From: Marinosulfonomonas sp.
GTDB lineage: Bacteria > Pseudomonadota > Alphaproteobacteria > Rhodobacterales > Rhodobacteraceae
DNA: 64,000 bases
Direction: 5' to 3'
Assembly: GCA_026984915.1 (NCBI GenBank)
Contig: JALSRG010000106.1
Location: 1-64,000 of the forward strand
The position numbers were made by a program, and so were the translations under genes. Shown one piece after another: positions 54,131 through 63,970 of the stretch (position 1 is its first letter; each line of letters begins with the position of its first letter). The notes under the pieces are model-generated. The model saw only the letters and a list, made by a program, of their open reading frames with translations, was not told the DNA's origin and did not search any database.

Positions 54131-55345
54131 TCACGACAAGGTGAATCTTGCCGTCAGTTCCAGATGGGGCGACCATCTGAACTGATCCACCGGCCGAATC
54201 TGATCCAGATGATAGCCCGCATCCACCAGAATACGCGCGTCACGCGCAAAGGTCACCGGGTTGCAGGACACCGCAGCAATGACCGGCACCCGTGACCGGG
54301 CAAGTATTTTGGTCTGCGCCTCGGCCCCCGCGCGGGGCGGATCAATCACCACGGCATCAAAACCCGCCAACTCATCCGGCAATAACGGACGGCGAAACAA
54401 ATCCCGGGCTTCGGTCGAGACATGTTTCAACCCTGGCAACTGTCGCCAGCCACTATCCAGAGCCTTCAGCATTTCCGCGTCCTGCTCCACCGCGTGAACC
54501 GATGCTCGCTCTGCCAAAGGCAACGAAAATGTACCACAGCCCGAAAACAGATCAGCAATCTTTTCACAGCCTGAAACAGTCTCTGACACAGCCAAAACGA
54601 GGGCCCTTTCTCCTTCCTCTGTTGCTTGCAGAAATACACCGGGCGGTGGCGCGACCAACGTTCTGCCAAACCTCAGAAAAGGTTTGGTCAGCTCTGCGAC
54701 AAGATCGTCATCCCAAACCAGTCGCGCCAATCCGTGCCGTGCTGCAAGGGCCGCCAGTTCTGCCCGCAGATCCTGTTCCAGTGCCCGGCCACCCGATGCG
54801 CTGACATCTGTCCCTTGCAGGGTTCTGGTAATGGCAAATGTCATTTCCTGGCGGCGTGTCGCCCCGGCCCGGGTAAGTTCGCCCAGCGCCGGCAGCGTCG
54901 CTACAAGATCCGGATGCAGCAAGTGACAGTCCGAAATCGGAATGATCACACCAGACGCGCGGGCATGAAACCCGATTATTACCCCCTTTTTTGAGCGCCT
55001 GGCCGATAACGAGGCCCGCCTGCGTGTTCTGGGCGCAGAAACCTGCATGGGCAGGATATCCGCTGTCAGCCCCTGTGCATCCAAAGCGTTCCGCAGGATT
55101 TGCCTTTTCCATTCGCCGATGGTTTCGTCGTTGACGTGCTGCATCTGGCAGCCGCCGCAACTTTTGAAATGGCTGCAGGGCGGACGTACCCTGTTTGGTG
55201 AAGGTGTAAGAATGCGCGGTGCGGCCATCCGGCCGCTGACAATCTCTCCCTCCACTTCTTCCCCCGGCAAAGCCAGGGGAACAATCACGGGTCCTTTTGC
55301 GATCCCATCCCCAAAGCGGCCCAGATGTTCAATTTTCAATTTCAT
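54131..55345 (-). CDS. rlmD: 23S rRNA (uracil-C5)-methyltransferase, RlmD/RumA-like
   Basis: A 404-residue RNA m5U methyltransferase. It opens with a TRAM-like region (GRFGDGIAKGPVIVPLALPGEEVEGEI) and a 4Fe-4S motif (CSHFKSCGGCQMQH, plus a Cys in SDCHLLHP). The catalytic half has DLFSGCGTFSLPLAERA (SAM binding), VIDPPRAGA, and the active Cys in AAVSCNPVTFARD. The family includes RlmD, RlmC and TrmA; RlmD fits best because of the iron-sulfur and TRAM parts, but U747 or tRNA specificity cannot be excluded. Confidence 0.87.
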   Translation of the reverse strand: MKLKIEHLGRFGDGIAKGPVIVPLALPGEEVEGEIVSGRMAAPRILTPSPNRVRPPCSHFKSCGGCQMQHVNDETIGEWKRQILRNALDAQGLTADILPMQVSAPRTRRRASLSARRSKKGVIIGFHARASGVIIPISDCHLLHPDLVATLPALGELTRAGATRRQEMTFAITRTLQGTDVSASGGRALEQDLRAELAALAARHGLARLVWDDDLVAELTKPFLRFGRTLVAPPPGVFLQATEEGERALVLAVSETVSGCEKIADLFSGCGTFSLPLAERASVHAVEQDAEMLKALDSGWRQLPGLKHVSTEARDLFRRPLLPDELAGFDAVVIDPPRAGAEAQTKILARSRVPVIAAVSCNPVTFARDARILVDAGYHLDQIRPVDQFRWSPHLELTARFTLS

Positions 55346-55528
55346 TCCGCCGCATTCTCCAGCCCCAGGAACCCGTCTATCCAGCTGGAAATGTTCATTC
55401 GCGCCCCCGACATTCACCTGCTTGGCTCAATCTATACCCTCACGTCCCGTGAAAGCCAGCAACTGACCGAAAATCAATATACCGGTCCATTATAGAGCTT
55501 TGGCAATACTTTGGTCGCGTTCAGCAGA

Positions 55529-56680
55529 TCACGACAGCAGTTCTTCTTTCCCGGCCTGAAAGCCCGACGCAATCCATTTTGCTTCCAATTCCTTCAGCTT
55601 TCTGCCCAGCGCCGGGCCGGTAAACTCTGGCATCAGATCGTTTGGCGATACTGGAAAAATTGCCGAATCTCCTTTTCGGGCCGCCATGAGCGCAGCCTCC
55701 TCAACCTGATGGTCTTGCTGTGCCGCACGCAATAGCAGTATATCCTTGGCCACCTCATAGCCAAATCGGTATCCCAGCGCGGCAGGGTTGCTGTTTGTCG
55801 ACGTTTGCTTTTGCAAAATCGCGATGCGTGCTGCCTGCTTCTTGCTCAGCCGCAAATCTTGGGGCTCTCCTCTTTTTCTCAGGGCTGCAAGCCTGCGCAA
55901 GGGATCCGGCTGCACAGATGGTTTTTGCTCCAAATCCTGCAGACGCCGAAGCGGTTGTACGTCACTTTCAGGCAACACAGCAGCCAGAACCCCGGTTTCT
56001 TCCATCGCGACAATTGCCGGAACTGGGTTGTCGGCACTCAATAGCTTCAGTACTTCCGAGGTGATACGTTCCCTGGATAACGTCTCTAACCCTGCGATAT
56101 TCTTGGAACAGGCCTTCATCCCGTCCGGATCTGGGCCAACCTTCGGGTCGCCATACCAGGCGTAAAACCGAAAGAATCGCAAGATACGCAGATAATCTTC
56201 TTTGATACGGTCATCTGCGCTGCCAATGAATCGAACACGCCGGTCTTTCAGGTCTTTCAATCCACCCAAAGGGTCAACGATTTTACCATCTGGAGTAGCA
56301 TAAAGCGCATTCATGGTGAAATCGCGCCGCCGGGCATCCTGTTCCAGACTGTCGCCAAAGGCCACAACAGCGTGTCGCCCATCTGTGCTGACATCCCGGC
56401 GGAACGTTGTTACTTCTATTGGCTGCCCGTTGGATACAACCGTTACCGTACCATGGTCTATCCCGGTGGGAATGACCTTTATCCCGGCTGCCTGAAACAG
56501 GTCGACCACCTGTTCAGGCAGGGCATTTGTTGCGATGTCAATATCGTTGATCTTCTCTTTCAGAAGGGCATTTCGCACACATCCCCCAACAAAAAGGGCC
56601 CTGAAACCACCCTCCTCCAGAATCCGGCAAACGGTCTGGCTGGCCGGGCTTTCCAGCCAACTGTCCTTTATCCTGGTCAT
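55529..56680 (-). CDS. cca: CCA tRNA nucleotidyltransferase
   Basis: Adds or repairs the 3' CCA of tRNAs. The 383-residue class II enzyme has the nucleotidyltransferase loop LFVGGCVRNALL with the metal pair DIDIATN, EVTTFRRD, RRRDFTMNALY and the tRNA-binding EDYLRILRFFRFYAW. The ATG giving MTRIKDSWLESP is used; 43 codons are open upstream but belong to the Nudix gene region. The start overlaps the stop of the Nudix gene (ATGA). Confidence 0.94.
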   Translation of the reverse strand: MTRIKDSWLESPASQTVCRILEEGGFRALFVGGCVRNALLKEKINDIDIATNALPEQVVDLFQAAGIKVIPTGIDHGTVTVVSNGQPIEVTTFRRDVSTDGRHAVVAFGDSLEQDARRRDFTMNALYATPDGKIVDPLGGLKDLKDRRVRFIGSADDRIKEDYLRILRFFRFYAWYGDPKVGPDPDGMKACSKNIAGLETLSRERITSEVLKLLSADNPVPAIVAMEETGVLAAVLPESDVQPLRRLQDLEQKPSVQPDPLRRLAALRKRGEPQDLRLSKKQAARIAILQKQTSTNSNPAALGYRFGYEVAKDILLLRAAQQDHQVEEAALMAARKGDSAIFPVSPNDLMPEFTGPALGRKLKELEAKWIASGFQAGKEELLS

Positions 56681-57279
56681 TGTGCAACCCTTTCCGCCAA
56701 ACCGCGGAGAATTCGGGCCGTGGCCCCCCAGATATAATAGGGACCATAAGGCACGGTGAAATAGTAGCGGGGTTTTCCGCGCCAGTGTCTCCATTGTATT
56801 GAAAAGCAATCCGGGTTTGTCACGAGCCTATAGGGTACGTCAAAAACTTCGGAGACTTCATCTGTATTAGGTACGGGGCGAAAGCTATTGGCAACATGGC
56901 CGACAATGGGGGTAACGTTAAATCCGGTTACGGTACGATGTGCGGGCAATCTTCCCAGTATCTGTACCAAATCGCTGTTCAGCCCTATTTCTTCTTCTGC
57001 TTCGCGCAGGGCCGTTGCAACCTCGTCTCTGTCCTGCGCGTCGCACCTGCCACCCGGAAAGGCGATTTGCCCCGGATGATGCTTCAAGGCCGACGACCGC
57101 TTGGTCAGAAGCACGCGCAAGCCAGTGCTGGCTTTCAGAACAGGCACCAAAACTGCGGCTTCTTTCAGTTTATCCGGCTGAAACGGTTCTTCGCCCGGAT
57201 TCAGGTCAAAGTCCGAGGTTTTCGCACCTGGCGTCTTCAGAGCGGAAACCAGATGGTCGATTGGATCAATCCGGCTCAC
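56677..57279 (-). CDS. Nudix hydrolase, CoA pyrophosphatase type
   Basis: A 200-residue Nudix protein of the NudL/CoAse group. The signature KRSSALKHHPGQIAFPGG (UPF0035 CoAse motif) precedes a complete Nudix box (GGRCDAQDRDEVATALREA, EEEIGL). It would cleave CoA or acyl-CoA to phosphopantetheine and 3',5'-ADP. I use a GTG at 57279 that overlaps the end of hslO; a start 20 codons earlier is also open. It is in the middle of hslO-nudix-cca. Confidence 0.9.
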   Translation of the reverse strand: MSRIDPIDHLVSALKTPGAKTSDFDLNPGEEPFQPDKLKEAAVLVPVLKASTGLRVLLTKRSSALKHHPGQIAFPGGRCDAQDRDEVATALREAEEEIGLNSDLVQILGRLPAHRTVTGFNVTPIVGHVANSFRPVPNTDEVSEVFDVPYRLVTNPDCFSIQWRHWRGKPRYYFTVPYGPYYIWGATARILRGLAERVAQ

Positions 57280-58264
57280 CGATCGGCTCCGTTGCTTCAA
57301 AGCCCAGACTTGCCGGATCAAATTCGTAATGCGCGCCACAGAACTGGCAATCTGCTGTAACCAGCCCTTCGGGCGTTGTCATGTGGCCGATATCGCGCGC
57401 GGAATAGATGGACAGGCTCTGCCGCACACGATCGGCAGAACAGGTGCAACCGAACCGGACGGGTTGCGGGTCATACACCCGCGGCTTTTCTTCGTGAAAC
57501 AGCCGATACAACAGATCTGTCGGTCTGATCACCGGCCCGACCAGCTCCATTTCCTCTACTGTATCCAGCAATGTGTTGGCACGCACCCAGCTTTCAGCCG
57601 ACTCTTCATCGACCAGATCCAATGCGGTCAGCAATCTGTTTTCCCCCACCACATCCTGATCGGCATGAAACGGAGAAGCCTTTGGCATCTTCTGAAGCAT
57701 TATGCCGCCAGCACGCCAGTTTTCCGTTCCCCCGGCAATTTGCGAGCGCCCGAAACTGAGCTGAAACCTGGTCGGTAGCTGCTCTGATTGGGCAAAATAC
57801 GTCTCTGCGCAGGCCGAAAGACTGTCACCGGCAATCGGTGTAATCCCCTGATAGGGCTTTGTGCCCTGACCCTGATCAATCAGAATTGCAAAATAGCCTT
57901 TGCCGATCTGCGCAAAAGGAGTGCCTGAGGAGCTGATCCGGTCAGAATCAAAGCTCGCATAGGCGCGCATGCGCGCCGGCGCGCCCTTTGTCTCCGGCGC
58001 ATAGTAATCCGTCGCGATTATGCGTGCCGGACCATCGCCACGGATTTGCAGCGACAGTTTCCAGCGCAAATCTATCATCTGGCCAATCATGGCCGTCAGC
58101 AACATGGCTTCGGCAACAAGGGCCTCGACACTGGCAGGGTAGTCGTGTTGCGCCAAAACCGCATTCAGCACCCCGTCCAGGCGCGCAACCCTGCCCCGAA
58201 TATCAGATCGGTCCAGTTGAAAGGGAAGAACTGTATCGTCCCAGGTCCTTGAATGGTCGGTCAT
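57266..58264 (-). CDS. hslO: Redox-regulated chaperone Hsp33
   Basis: Hsp33 holds unfolding proteins under oxidative stress; oxidation of its C-terminal zinc centre switches it on. The 332-residue protein has the N-terminal core (PFQLDRSDIRGRVARLDGVLN, RGDGPARIIATDYYAP) and the four zinc cysteines in the C-terminal switch (FGCTCSADRV and CQFCGAHYEF). The ATG giving MTDHSRTWDD is used; it has no spaced alternative with family resemblance. First gene of hslO-nudix-cca, divergent from another Nudix gene. Confidence 0.95.
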   Translation of the reverse strand: MTDHSRTWDDTVLPFQLDRSDIRGRVARLDGVLNAVLAQHDYPASVEALVAEAMLLTAMIGQMIDLRWKLSLQIRGDGPARIIATDYYAPETKGAPARMRAYASFDSDRISSSGTPFAQIGKGYFAILIDQGQGTKPYQGITPIAGDSLSACAETYFAQSEQLPTRFQLSFGRSQIAGGTENWRAGGIMLQKMPKASPFHADQDVVGENRLLTALDLVDEESAESWVRANTLLDTVEEMELVGPVIRPTDLLYRLFHEEKPRVYDPQPVRFGCTCSADRVRQSLSIYSARDIGHMTTPEGLVTADCQFCGAHYEFDPASLGFEATEPIGEPD

Positions 58265-58342
58265 TTTGATTCCTAACAGGTTGGCCCTGACATAACGCGC
58301 CTGTATAGGGGGGGCAAGCAACAGCCAGGGGCAGCAGAATAG

Positions 58343-58783
58343 ATGATCCGACGTTTTGGCGAACCGGCACAGGCCGAGAGAACATACCGACACCGGCCCG
58401 GTGTTTATGCCATTCTGGCTCAAGGCAGCAACCTGCTTGTGACGCATCAGGCGGAACCAGAGCCAGAATTTCAGCTACCCGGCGGCGGGATAGACGCCGG
58501 CGAATCCCCGTTGCCGGCCTTGTACCGTGAAGTGATGGAAGAAACCGGCTGGAGTATAGCAAGCCCGAAACGCTTGGGCGCCTTTCGCCGTTTCACCTAT
58601 ATGCCTGAATATGATCTCTGGGCTGAAAAGCTCTGCCATATCTATCTGGCGCGGCCAGTTCGCCCGCTGGGTCCACCCACCGAGGCAGGGCACACGGCCC
58701 TGTGGATGCCGGCCGAAATCGCGGCGCAGGAGCTGGCAAACGAAGGAGACCGGTATTTTGTTTCGCGGCTTCTGCGGGGTTAA
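58343..58783 (+). CDS. Nudix hydrolase
   Basis: A 146-residue Nudix protein with a full box (GGGIDAGESPLPALYREV, MEETGW) preceded by EFQLPGG. The substrate is not clear from sequence; it resembles small house-cleaning Nudix enzymes that act on nucleoside diphosphate derivatives. It is divergent from hslO and convergent with the receiver-PP2C gene, ending 13 bases from it. Confidence 0.88.
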   Translation: MIRRFGEPAQAERTYRHRPGVYAILAQGSNLLVTHQAEPEPEFQLPGGGIDAGESPLPALYREVMEETGWSIASPKRLGAFRRFTYMPEYDLWAEKLCHIYLARPVRPLGPPTEAGHTALWMPAEIAAQELANEGDRYFVSRLLRG

Positions 58784-58796
58784 AGCGTGTGGACGA

Positions 58797-60092
58797 TTAC
58801 CCCTTGGCACCAGCCCGGCCCCTGAATTCGACCAGTATGGCGGAAACATCATCTGTAAAATCATTCTCGCCGGAAAAGGCCTGCAGATCCCACATCATGG
58901 CCTCCAGAAACGCCTCTCCGGAAACGGCTGCGTTTCTTTTCATCAGCGCTGTCAGCCCATCTTCATCCAGCAGATTTCCGTCAGGATCCGCGCATTCGGT
59001 TACCCCATCCGACATTAACAGCAGCCGATCGCCGGGATGCAGGGTCAGTTCGAATTCACTGTAGGTTGCATCTGCAATCAGACCGACAGGCATGCCACCT
59101 TTGCCGACAAATTCAACCTGACCGTCTGCCTTTTGAACGGCCGGGTGCGGGTGTCCGGCTTGTGTTGCGATAATCCTGCCGGTTTCCAGATCAAGGAATG
59201 CCAGCACGAGCGTGAAATAATGCTCCGTATCCAGCTCTGTCAGAACAAATTCGTTCAGATCCTGGATAACCTGACAGGGCGGTCTGGCTGCATATTCGCC
59301 ATTTTCCAGCTGAATCAGTGCCAGATTCTGATCAGGAGATGACGAGGAGAGCGATCCTGCCAGACGTGCCGTCATCAGTGCTGACGTGATCCCGTGCCCC
59401 GAAACATCTATCGCATATAGCCCAAGCTGGTTTTCACCCGCCGGAAAAAATCCAACCAAATCACCGCCAACATGACCGCTCGGTCGCAGCAACAGCGAAA
59501 TATCCGCCGACCCGAATGTCTTGTGGCGATCGCTGACCAACGATTGCTGAAGCTTTTTAGCCTCGATCAAATCCCGGTCGATCATATTGTAAAGGCTCTG
59601 AATCTCTTTCAGCGCTTTTGTTACCAGGCTGTTCTTTGCCTTCAGTTCACGCTCCATTCGGAGTATGCGCTCTCCTGCCCGTATACGTGCGCGCAGTTCT
59701 GCTCCATTTACCGGCTTGCTCAGATAATCATCTGCGCCATTTTCCAGGCCATGCGCCACCTCGCCCTTTTCGGTTTTCGAAGTCAAAAGGATAAAATACC
59801 CGTACCCCTCCCGCTCCATCTCCCGAAAGGCCTTGCAGAACTCCAGCCCGTTCATGCCCGGCATCATCCAATCGCTGACAACGATATCAATCGCTGTTTG
59901 TGCGCAGATTTCCAGCGCCTCAAGCCCGGATCTGGCCTCCAGAACCTTGTACCCCCAGCGCGAGAGCTGAGCCGAAAGGATCCGACGTTGCACCCGGCTG
60001 TCGTCAACAACCAGCACAGTTCGAACAACGGCGCCATCTGCATGGGCTGCGTTTTCAAATTCTGCTGATGAAACTGTGGCCCGAAATACCAT
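58797..60092 (-). CDS. Response regulator with PP2C/SpoIIE phosphatase output
   Basis: A 431-residue RsbU-like protein. The receiver domain (residues ~22-140) has VVDDSRVQRR, the phospho-acceptor Asp in DIVVSDWMMPGMNG, and LLTSKTEKGE with the switch Lys in YLSKPVN. A coiled-coil linker follows (ERILRMERELKAKNSLVTKALKEI), then a PP2C-type phosphatase with GGDLVGFFPAG, DVSGHGITSALMTARLAG, SDGVTECADP and DDVSAILVEF. It should dephosphorylate a partner (usually an anti-sigma antagonist) in response to phosphorylation. No sigma or anti-sigma gene is adjacent; an Hpt protein gene is divergent. Confidence 0.92.
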   Translation of the reverse strand: MVFRATVSSAEFENAAHADGAVVRTVLVVDDSRVQRRILSAQLSRWGYKVLEARSGLEALEICAQTAIDIVVSDWMMPGMNGLEFCKAFREMEREGYGYFILLTSKTEKGEVAHGLENGADDYLSKPVNGAELRARIRAGERILRMERELKAKNSLVTKALKEIQSLYNMIDRDLIEAKKLQQSLVSDRHKTFGSADISLLLRPSGHVGGDLVGFFPAGENQLGLYAIDVSGHGITSALMTARLAGSLSSSSPDQNLALIQLENGEYAARPPCQVIQDLNEFVLTELDTEHYFTLVLAFLDLETGRIIATQAGHPHPAVQKADGQVEFVGKGGMPVGLIADATYSEFELTLHPGDRLLLMSDGVTECADPDGNLLDEDGLTALMKRNAAVSGEAFLEAMMWDLQAFSGENDFTDDVSAILVEFRGRAGAKG

Positions 60093-60248
60093 ATCAAGAA
60101 TTCCTGTGAATTGCCTGGTCGTTCTGACATTCAGCTCTTAACAGCAGGTGAACTGTAAAATTCAGTCAAAACTGTTGGTTGCCGGTAACAACTTGTTAGG
60201 GGCGGGCAGGTATGGTTTCACATGTTTGAGGTTTTTTCGGAGGCAATA

Positions 60249-60581
60249 ATGATTAACTGGGATAGGGTGGACGAACTGCGCGAGGAAGTCGGCGCAGAGG
60301 ATCTCGTCGAAGTCATTGAGTTGTTTCTGGAAGAGGTCGAGGAAGTCATTTCAAGGTTACAGACCGCGCCTGATCCGTCCCGTTATGAGGAAGATTTACA
60401 TTTTCTGAAGGGCAGCGCGCTGAACCTTGGGTTCAGAAAATTTGGCGCACTTTGCGAAGCGGGGGAAAAAGCAGCGGCGAACGGACAGACAGAATCCATC
60501 GTTCTGAATGACATAATCGATGCCTTCTTTGCCTCAAAGGCGATTTTTGCGGAAAAATGCAGCAGCCTGAAGGTGGCCTAA
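60249..60581 (+). CDS. Stand-alone histidine phosphotransfer (Hpt) protein
   Basis: A 110-residue four-helix Hpt domain with the phospho-His in DLHFLKGSALNLGF. It starts with GGAGG six to seven bases before MINWDRVDELREEVG. Its position, divergent from the receiver-PP2C gene, suggests it is the phosphate donor or drain for that receiver, with a hybrid kinase elsewhere; the pairing is inferred. The 3' end overlaps the ilvA stop by four bases. Confidence 0.9.
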   Translation: MINWDRVDELREEVGAEDLVEVIELFLEEVEEVISRLQTAPDPSRYEEDLHFLKGSALNLGFRKFGALCEAGEKAAANGQTESIVLNDIIDAFFASKAIFAEKCSSLKVA

Positions 60582-61816
60582 ACGACGAACTCGGCAATCG
60601 TTTCATCATTTGTGATGTCGCTATAAGTAAATCCGCTCTCGTCCATTTTCGCAAACAGACTGTCAAAATTTCGCGTATCAGTCGTCTCTATCCCGATCAG
60701 GACCGAGCCAAAATTTCGTGCTGATTTCTTCATATACTCAAAGCGGGCAATATTATCATCCGGTCCGAGAATCGAAAGAAAGTCCTTTAGCGCCCCCGGA
60801 CGTTGCGGCAAGCGCAGAATCAAATATTTCTTCAGCCCCAGATGGCGCTGGGCGCGTTCCTTGACCTCGGGCAGGCGCTCAAAATCAAAATTGCCGCCCG
60901 AGGTAATACAAACCACGGTTTTACCTTTGATCTGATCAGACAAGGTGGGTAACGCATCAACCGCCAACGCGCCGGCGGGCTCCAGAACGATACCTTCGAC
61001 ATTCAGCATTTCCACCATCGTGGTGCAAATACGATCCTCGGGGGCCAGCAGTACGTGTTCCGCCGGAATATCCCGTAAAGCCTTGAAATTTTCCTGGCCA
61101 ATGCGGGCCACGGCAGCCCCATCGACAAAGCTGTCAACCTTGTCCAGCGTCACGGGTTTGCCGGCAGCAATTGCGGCGGTCAGGCTGGGGGCTCCGGCGG
61201 GTTCAATATAGCGCAACGCCGTTTCCGCTGCCCGCTCGGACAGGTACAACCTGACGCCCGAAGCCAGCCCGCCACCGCCAACCGGCAACACCACCATATC
61301 CGGCGCACCACCCAGTTGTTTCAGTATTTCCACCGCGATAGAAGCCTGGCCTTCGATCACATCCGGGTCGTCAAAGGGGGCCAGAAAATGCGCGCCCACC
61401 TCTGTGCAGTAAGACTGAGCCGATGCAAGTGTATCATCGAAATAATCCCCGATCAGCCGGATTTCGATATTGTCCCCGCCGAAAATCCGGGTCTTGTTCA
61501 CCTTTTGCTGTGGTGTGGTGACGGGCATGAAGATCACCCCTTTCACCCCGAAATGACGGCAGACAAAAGCCACCCCCTGCGCGTGGTTCCCGGCGCTTGC
61601 GCAAACAAAAACATCCTGATGATCCACCACCTTTCGCATCGCATTCAGTGCACCGCGGATTTTATAGGAGCGCACCGGCGACAGATCCTCGCGCTTCAAC
61701 CATATATTTGCGTCAAACCGCTTGGAAAGATGGTCGTTTCTCTGCAATGGTGTCGGATCGAACAACGTGCGCATCGCGGCCGTTGCCGTCTGCGCCTTGT
61801 CGGAAAACGCGCTCAC
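60578..61816 (-). CDS. ilvA: Threonine ammonia-lyase
   Basis: A 412-residue PLP enzyme that converts threonine to 2-oxobutanoate, the first step to isoleucine. The PLP lysine is in VRSYKIRGALNAM, the phosphate loop in PVGGGGLASGVRLY, and CASAGNHAQGVAFVC is characteristic. The C-terminal ~85 residues form one ACT-like regulatory domain (LILRLPQRPGALKDFLSIL), fewer than the two of E. coli IlvA. It starts overlapping the stop of the membrane-protein gene (ATGA). Confidence 0.94.
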   Translation of the reverse strand: MSAFSDKAQTATAAMRTLFDPTPLQRNDHLSKRFDANIWLKREDLSPVRSYKIRGALNAMRKVVDHQDVFVCASAGNHAQGVAFVCRHFGVKGVIFMPVTTPQQKVNKTRIFGGDNIEIRLIGDYFDDTLASAQSYCTEVGAHFLAPFDDPDVIEGQASIAVEILKQLGGAPDMVVLPVGGGGLASGVRLYLSERAAETALRYIEPAGAPSLTAAIAAGKPVTLDKVDSFVDGAAVARIGQENFKALRDIPAEHVLLAPEDRICTTMVEMLNVEGIVLEPAGALAVDALPTLSDQIKGKTVVCITSGGNFDFERLPEVKERAQRHLGLKKYLILRLPQRPGALKDFLSILGPDDNIARFEYMKKSARNFGSVLIGIETTDTRNFDSLFAKMDESGFTYSDITNDETIAEFVV

Positions 61817-62592
61817 AATTCGCGCCCTTGGACATAATGCCCGTAGATCGTTGTCAGGATGCTGATGCCCACCATCATGTATATCCAGCCAAGAACATCG
61901 GAATAAACTATATTTATCAATGACGCCTTGTTGGGGTTCATCATGCTTGGCAGTTGTAAAAGGATTCCGGCAAGAATGCCGATGATCGCAAGCTGAAAAA
62001 TTACGCCTGATGCAGGTGCTGTTACCTTCATTGCTTCCGAAAATGTCATTGGCTCACCCACTGCCGCCGCCGGCAGTACCGGACTGAGACGATAGAACAG
62101 ATAGACAAGGGGGCCGAGTACGACAACCAGAAAGACCAACATAGACACTATACCGGCCGCCGGGCTGGTAGAGCCTCCAAGGAGGATTGCGATGAGGAAT
62201 GCAGACACAAAGCCAAGCACGAAGCCGACAAGCCCTAAAATCAACCCCAGAAGAAAAGAAACCTGGAAATACCTCAGGATCTGACTTGCGTGAAATGGCG
62301 GCAGAACGGCACCTGGGGTTTCTTCCAGAAGGATATACCGGTGCCAGGCAACAGCTATCCACAGGCTTGTAACGACTGTCACGATCATGAGCAGCAGCCA
62401 TACTCCCCAAAATCCCGGAGGAATCATGCCCGGCCCCTTCTGCATTTGTTGCATCGCGTCACCAAATTGGCTGATAAAAACATACCCGACAGCAATCTGC
62501 GCCAGATAGAGAACCAGCGAAACGCGAAATGCGGCCCCAAGATTGCCAAAAACCATTCTGAGAGAATGTGTAAATATTTTCCAACCTTGCAT
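61813..62592 (-). CDS. Six-helix membrane protein, function unknown
   Basis: A 259-residue hydrophobic protein with about six transmembrane segments (near residues 20-42, 60-84, 110-140, 147-170, 195-215 and 230-250). The segment [28 protein letters not shown], followed by a basic helix [10 protein letters not shown], is typical of a broad family of uncharacterised alphaproteobacterial membrane proteins. No catalytic motif is seen. It precedes ilvA with a four-base overlap and is divergent from argG. CAGGAG lies upstream of the ATG. Confidence 0.85.
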   Translation of the reverse strand: MQGWKIFTHSLRMVFGNLGAAFRVSLVLYLAQIAVGYVFISQFGDAMQQMQKGPGMIPPGFWGVWLLLMIVTVVTSLWIAVAWHRYILLEETPGAVLPPFHASQILRYFQVSFLLGLILGLVGFVLGFVSAFLIAILLGGSTSPAAGIVSMLVFLVVVLGPLVYLFYRLSPVLPAAAVGEPMTFSEAMKVTAPASGVIFQLAIIGILAGILLQLPSMMNPNKASLINIVYSDVLGWIYMMVGISILTTIYGHYVQGREL

Positions 62593-62720
62593 TGGGGACT
62601 CCTGTTCTGCAACGTTCCTACTGTTTGGCTGTTTCGCGTGATTTGGTCAACCGCCCGACGCCTTGCCCTTTGCAGGAAAAACCGATAATCGCCACTCGAT
62701 ACATGACGTTGGAGAATAAC

Positions 62721-63944
62721 ATGTCTGCGCCTAAAAAAGTTGTGCTGGCCTATTCCGGTGGCCTTGATACTTCGATCATTTTGAAGTGGCTGGAAATCGA
62801 ATTCGGCTGCGAGGTCGTCACCTTTACCGCCGACCTGGGGCAGGGCGAAGAGTTGGAACCAGCCCGCAAAAAGGCCGAGTTGCTGGGCGTGAAACCCGAA
62901 AACATCCATATCGAGGATCTGCGCGAGGAATTCGTGCGCGATTTCGTCTTCCCGATGTTCCGCGCCAATGCCCAATACGAAGGGCTGTATCTGCTGGGCA
63001 CCTCTATCGCGCGGCCGCTAATTTCCCAACGGCTGGTGGAAATTGCCGCCGAATGCGGCGCCGATGCAGTGTGCCATGGGGCAACCGGCAAGGGCAATGA
63101 TCAGGTCCGTTTTGAGCTATCCGCCTATGCGCTGAACCCCGAAATCAAGGTGATCGCGCCGTGGCGGGAATGGGATTTGTCCAGCCGCACCCGTCTGCTG
63201 GAATTCGCCGAGGCACACCAGATTCCGATCGCCAAAGACAAACGCGGCGAGGCTCCGTTCAGCGTGGACGCCAACCTGTTGCATACATCCTCCGAAGGCA
63301 AGGTGCTGGAAGATCCGGCCCAACCGGCCCCCGATTATGTTTACCAGCGCACGGTGAATCCCGAAGACGCGCCGGACACACCGGAATTCATCGAGATCAC
63401 CTATGAAAAGGGCGACCCCGTTGCACTGGACGGCAAGCCCCTGACACCTGCCGAAATGTTGACCGCGCTAAACGAATTGGGCGGCAAACACGGCATTGGC
63501 CGCCTTGATCTGGTCGAAGGCCGGTTCGTCGGTATGAAGTCCCGCGGTATCTATGAAACACCCGGCGGCACCATCATGCTCGAGGCACACCGCGGCATCG
63601 AAAGCATCACGCTGGACCGTGGGGCGGCGCATCTGAAAGACGAACTGATGCCGAAATACGCCGAGCTGATCTACAACGGTTTCTGGTTCTCGCCCGAACG
63701 CGAAATGTTGCAGGCGTTGATTGACAAATCGCAGGAACACGTCACCGGCACTGTGCGGTTGAAGCTGTACAAAGGCATGGTGCAAACCGTTGGCCGCTGG
63801 TCGGATCATTCGCTTTATTCCGAAGAGCATGTGACCTTCGAGGATGACGCGGGTGCCTACGACCAAAAAGACGCGGCCGGTTTCATCAAGATCAATGCGC
63901 TGCGGCTGAAACTACTGGCCGCGCGGGACAGGCGGGTAAAGTAA
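62721..63944 (+). CDS. argG: Argininosuccinate synthase
   Basis: Joins citrulline and aspartate, with ATP, to form argininosuccinate. The 407-residue protein opens [18 protein letters not shown] (ATP-PP loop), and has [17 protein letters not shown] and [29 protein letters not shown], all typical of the type 1 enzyme. GGAGAATAAC precedes the ATG; the 43 codons open upstream are not family-like. It is divergent from the six-helix membrane gene and followed by a hairpin. Confidence 0.98.
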   Translation: MSAPKKVVLAYSGGLDTSIILKWLEIEFGCEVVTFTADLGQGEELEPARKKAELLGVKPENIHIEDLREEFVRDFVFPMFRANAQYEGLYLLGTSIARPLISQRLVEIAAECGADAVCHGATGKGNDQVRFELSAYALNPEIKVIAPWREWDLSSRTRLLEFAEAHQIPIAKDKRGEAPFSVDANLLHTSSEGKVLEDPAQPAPDYVYQRTVNPEDAPDTPEFIEITYEKGDPVALDGKPLTPAEMLTALNELGGKHGIGRLDLVEGRFVGMKSRGIYETPGGTIMLEAHRGIESITLDRGAAHLKDELMPKYAELIYNGFWFSPEREMLQALIDKSQEHVTGTVRLKLYKGMVQTVGRWSDHSLYSEEHVTFEDDAGAYDQKDAAGFIKINALRLKLLAARDRRVK

Positions 63945-63949
63945 TCGCT

Positions 63950-63970
63950 GCCCCGCACTTGATGCGGGGC
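63950..63970 (+). terminator. Palindromic hairpin after argG
   Basis: GCCCCGCA-CTTGA-TGCGGGGC is a perfect 8-bp stem six bases after the argG stop. The T-run is weak (CCTTCC). The beginning of a second copy in the reverse sense (GGCCCCGCAT) occupies the last ten bases of the window, which suggests a dispersed palindromic repeat that may double as a terminator. Confidence 0.6.
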
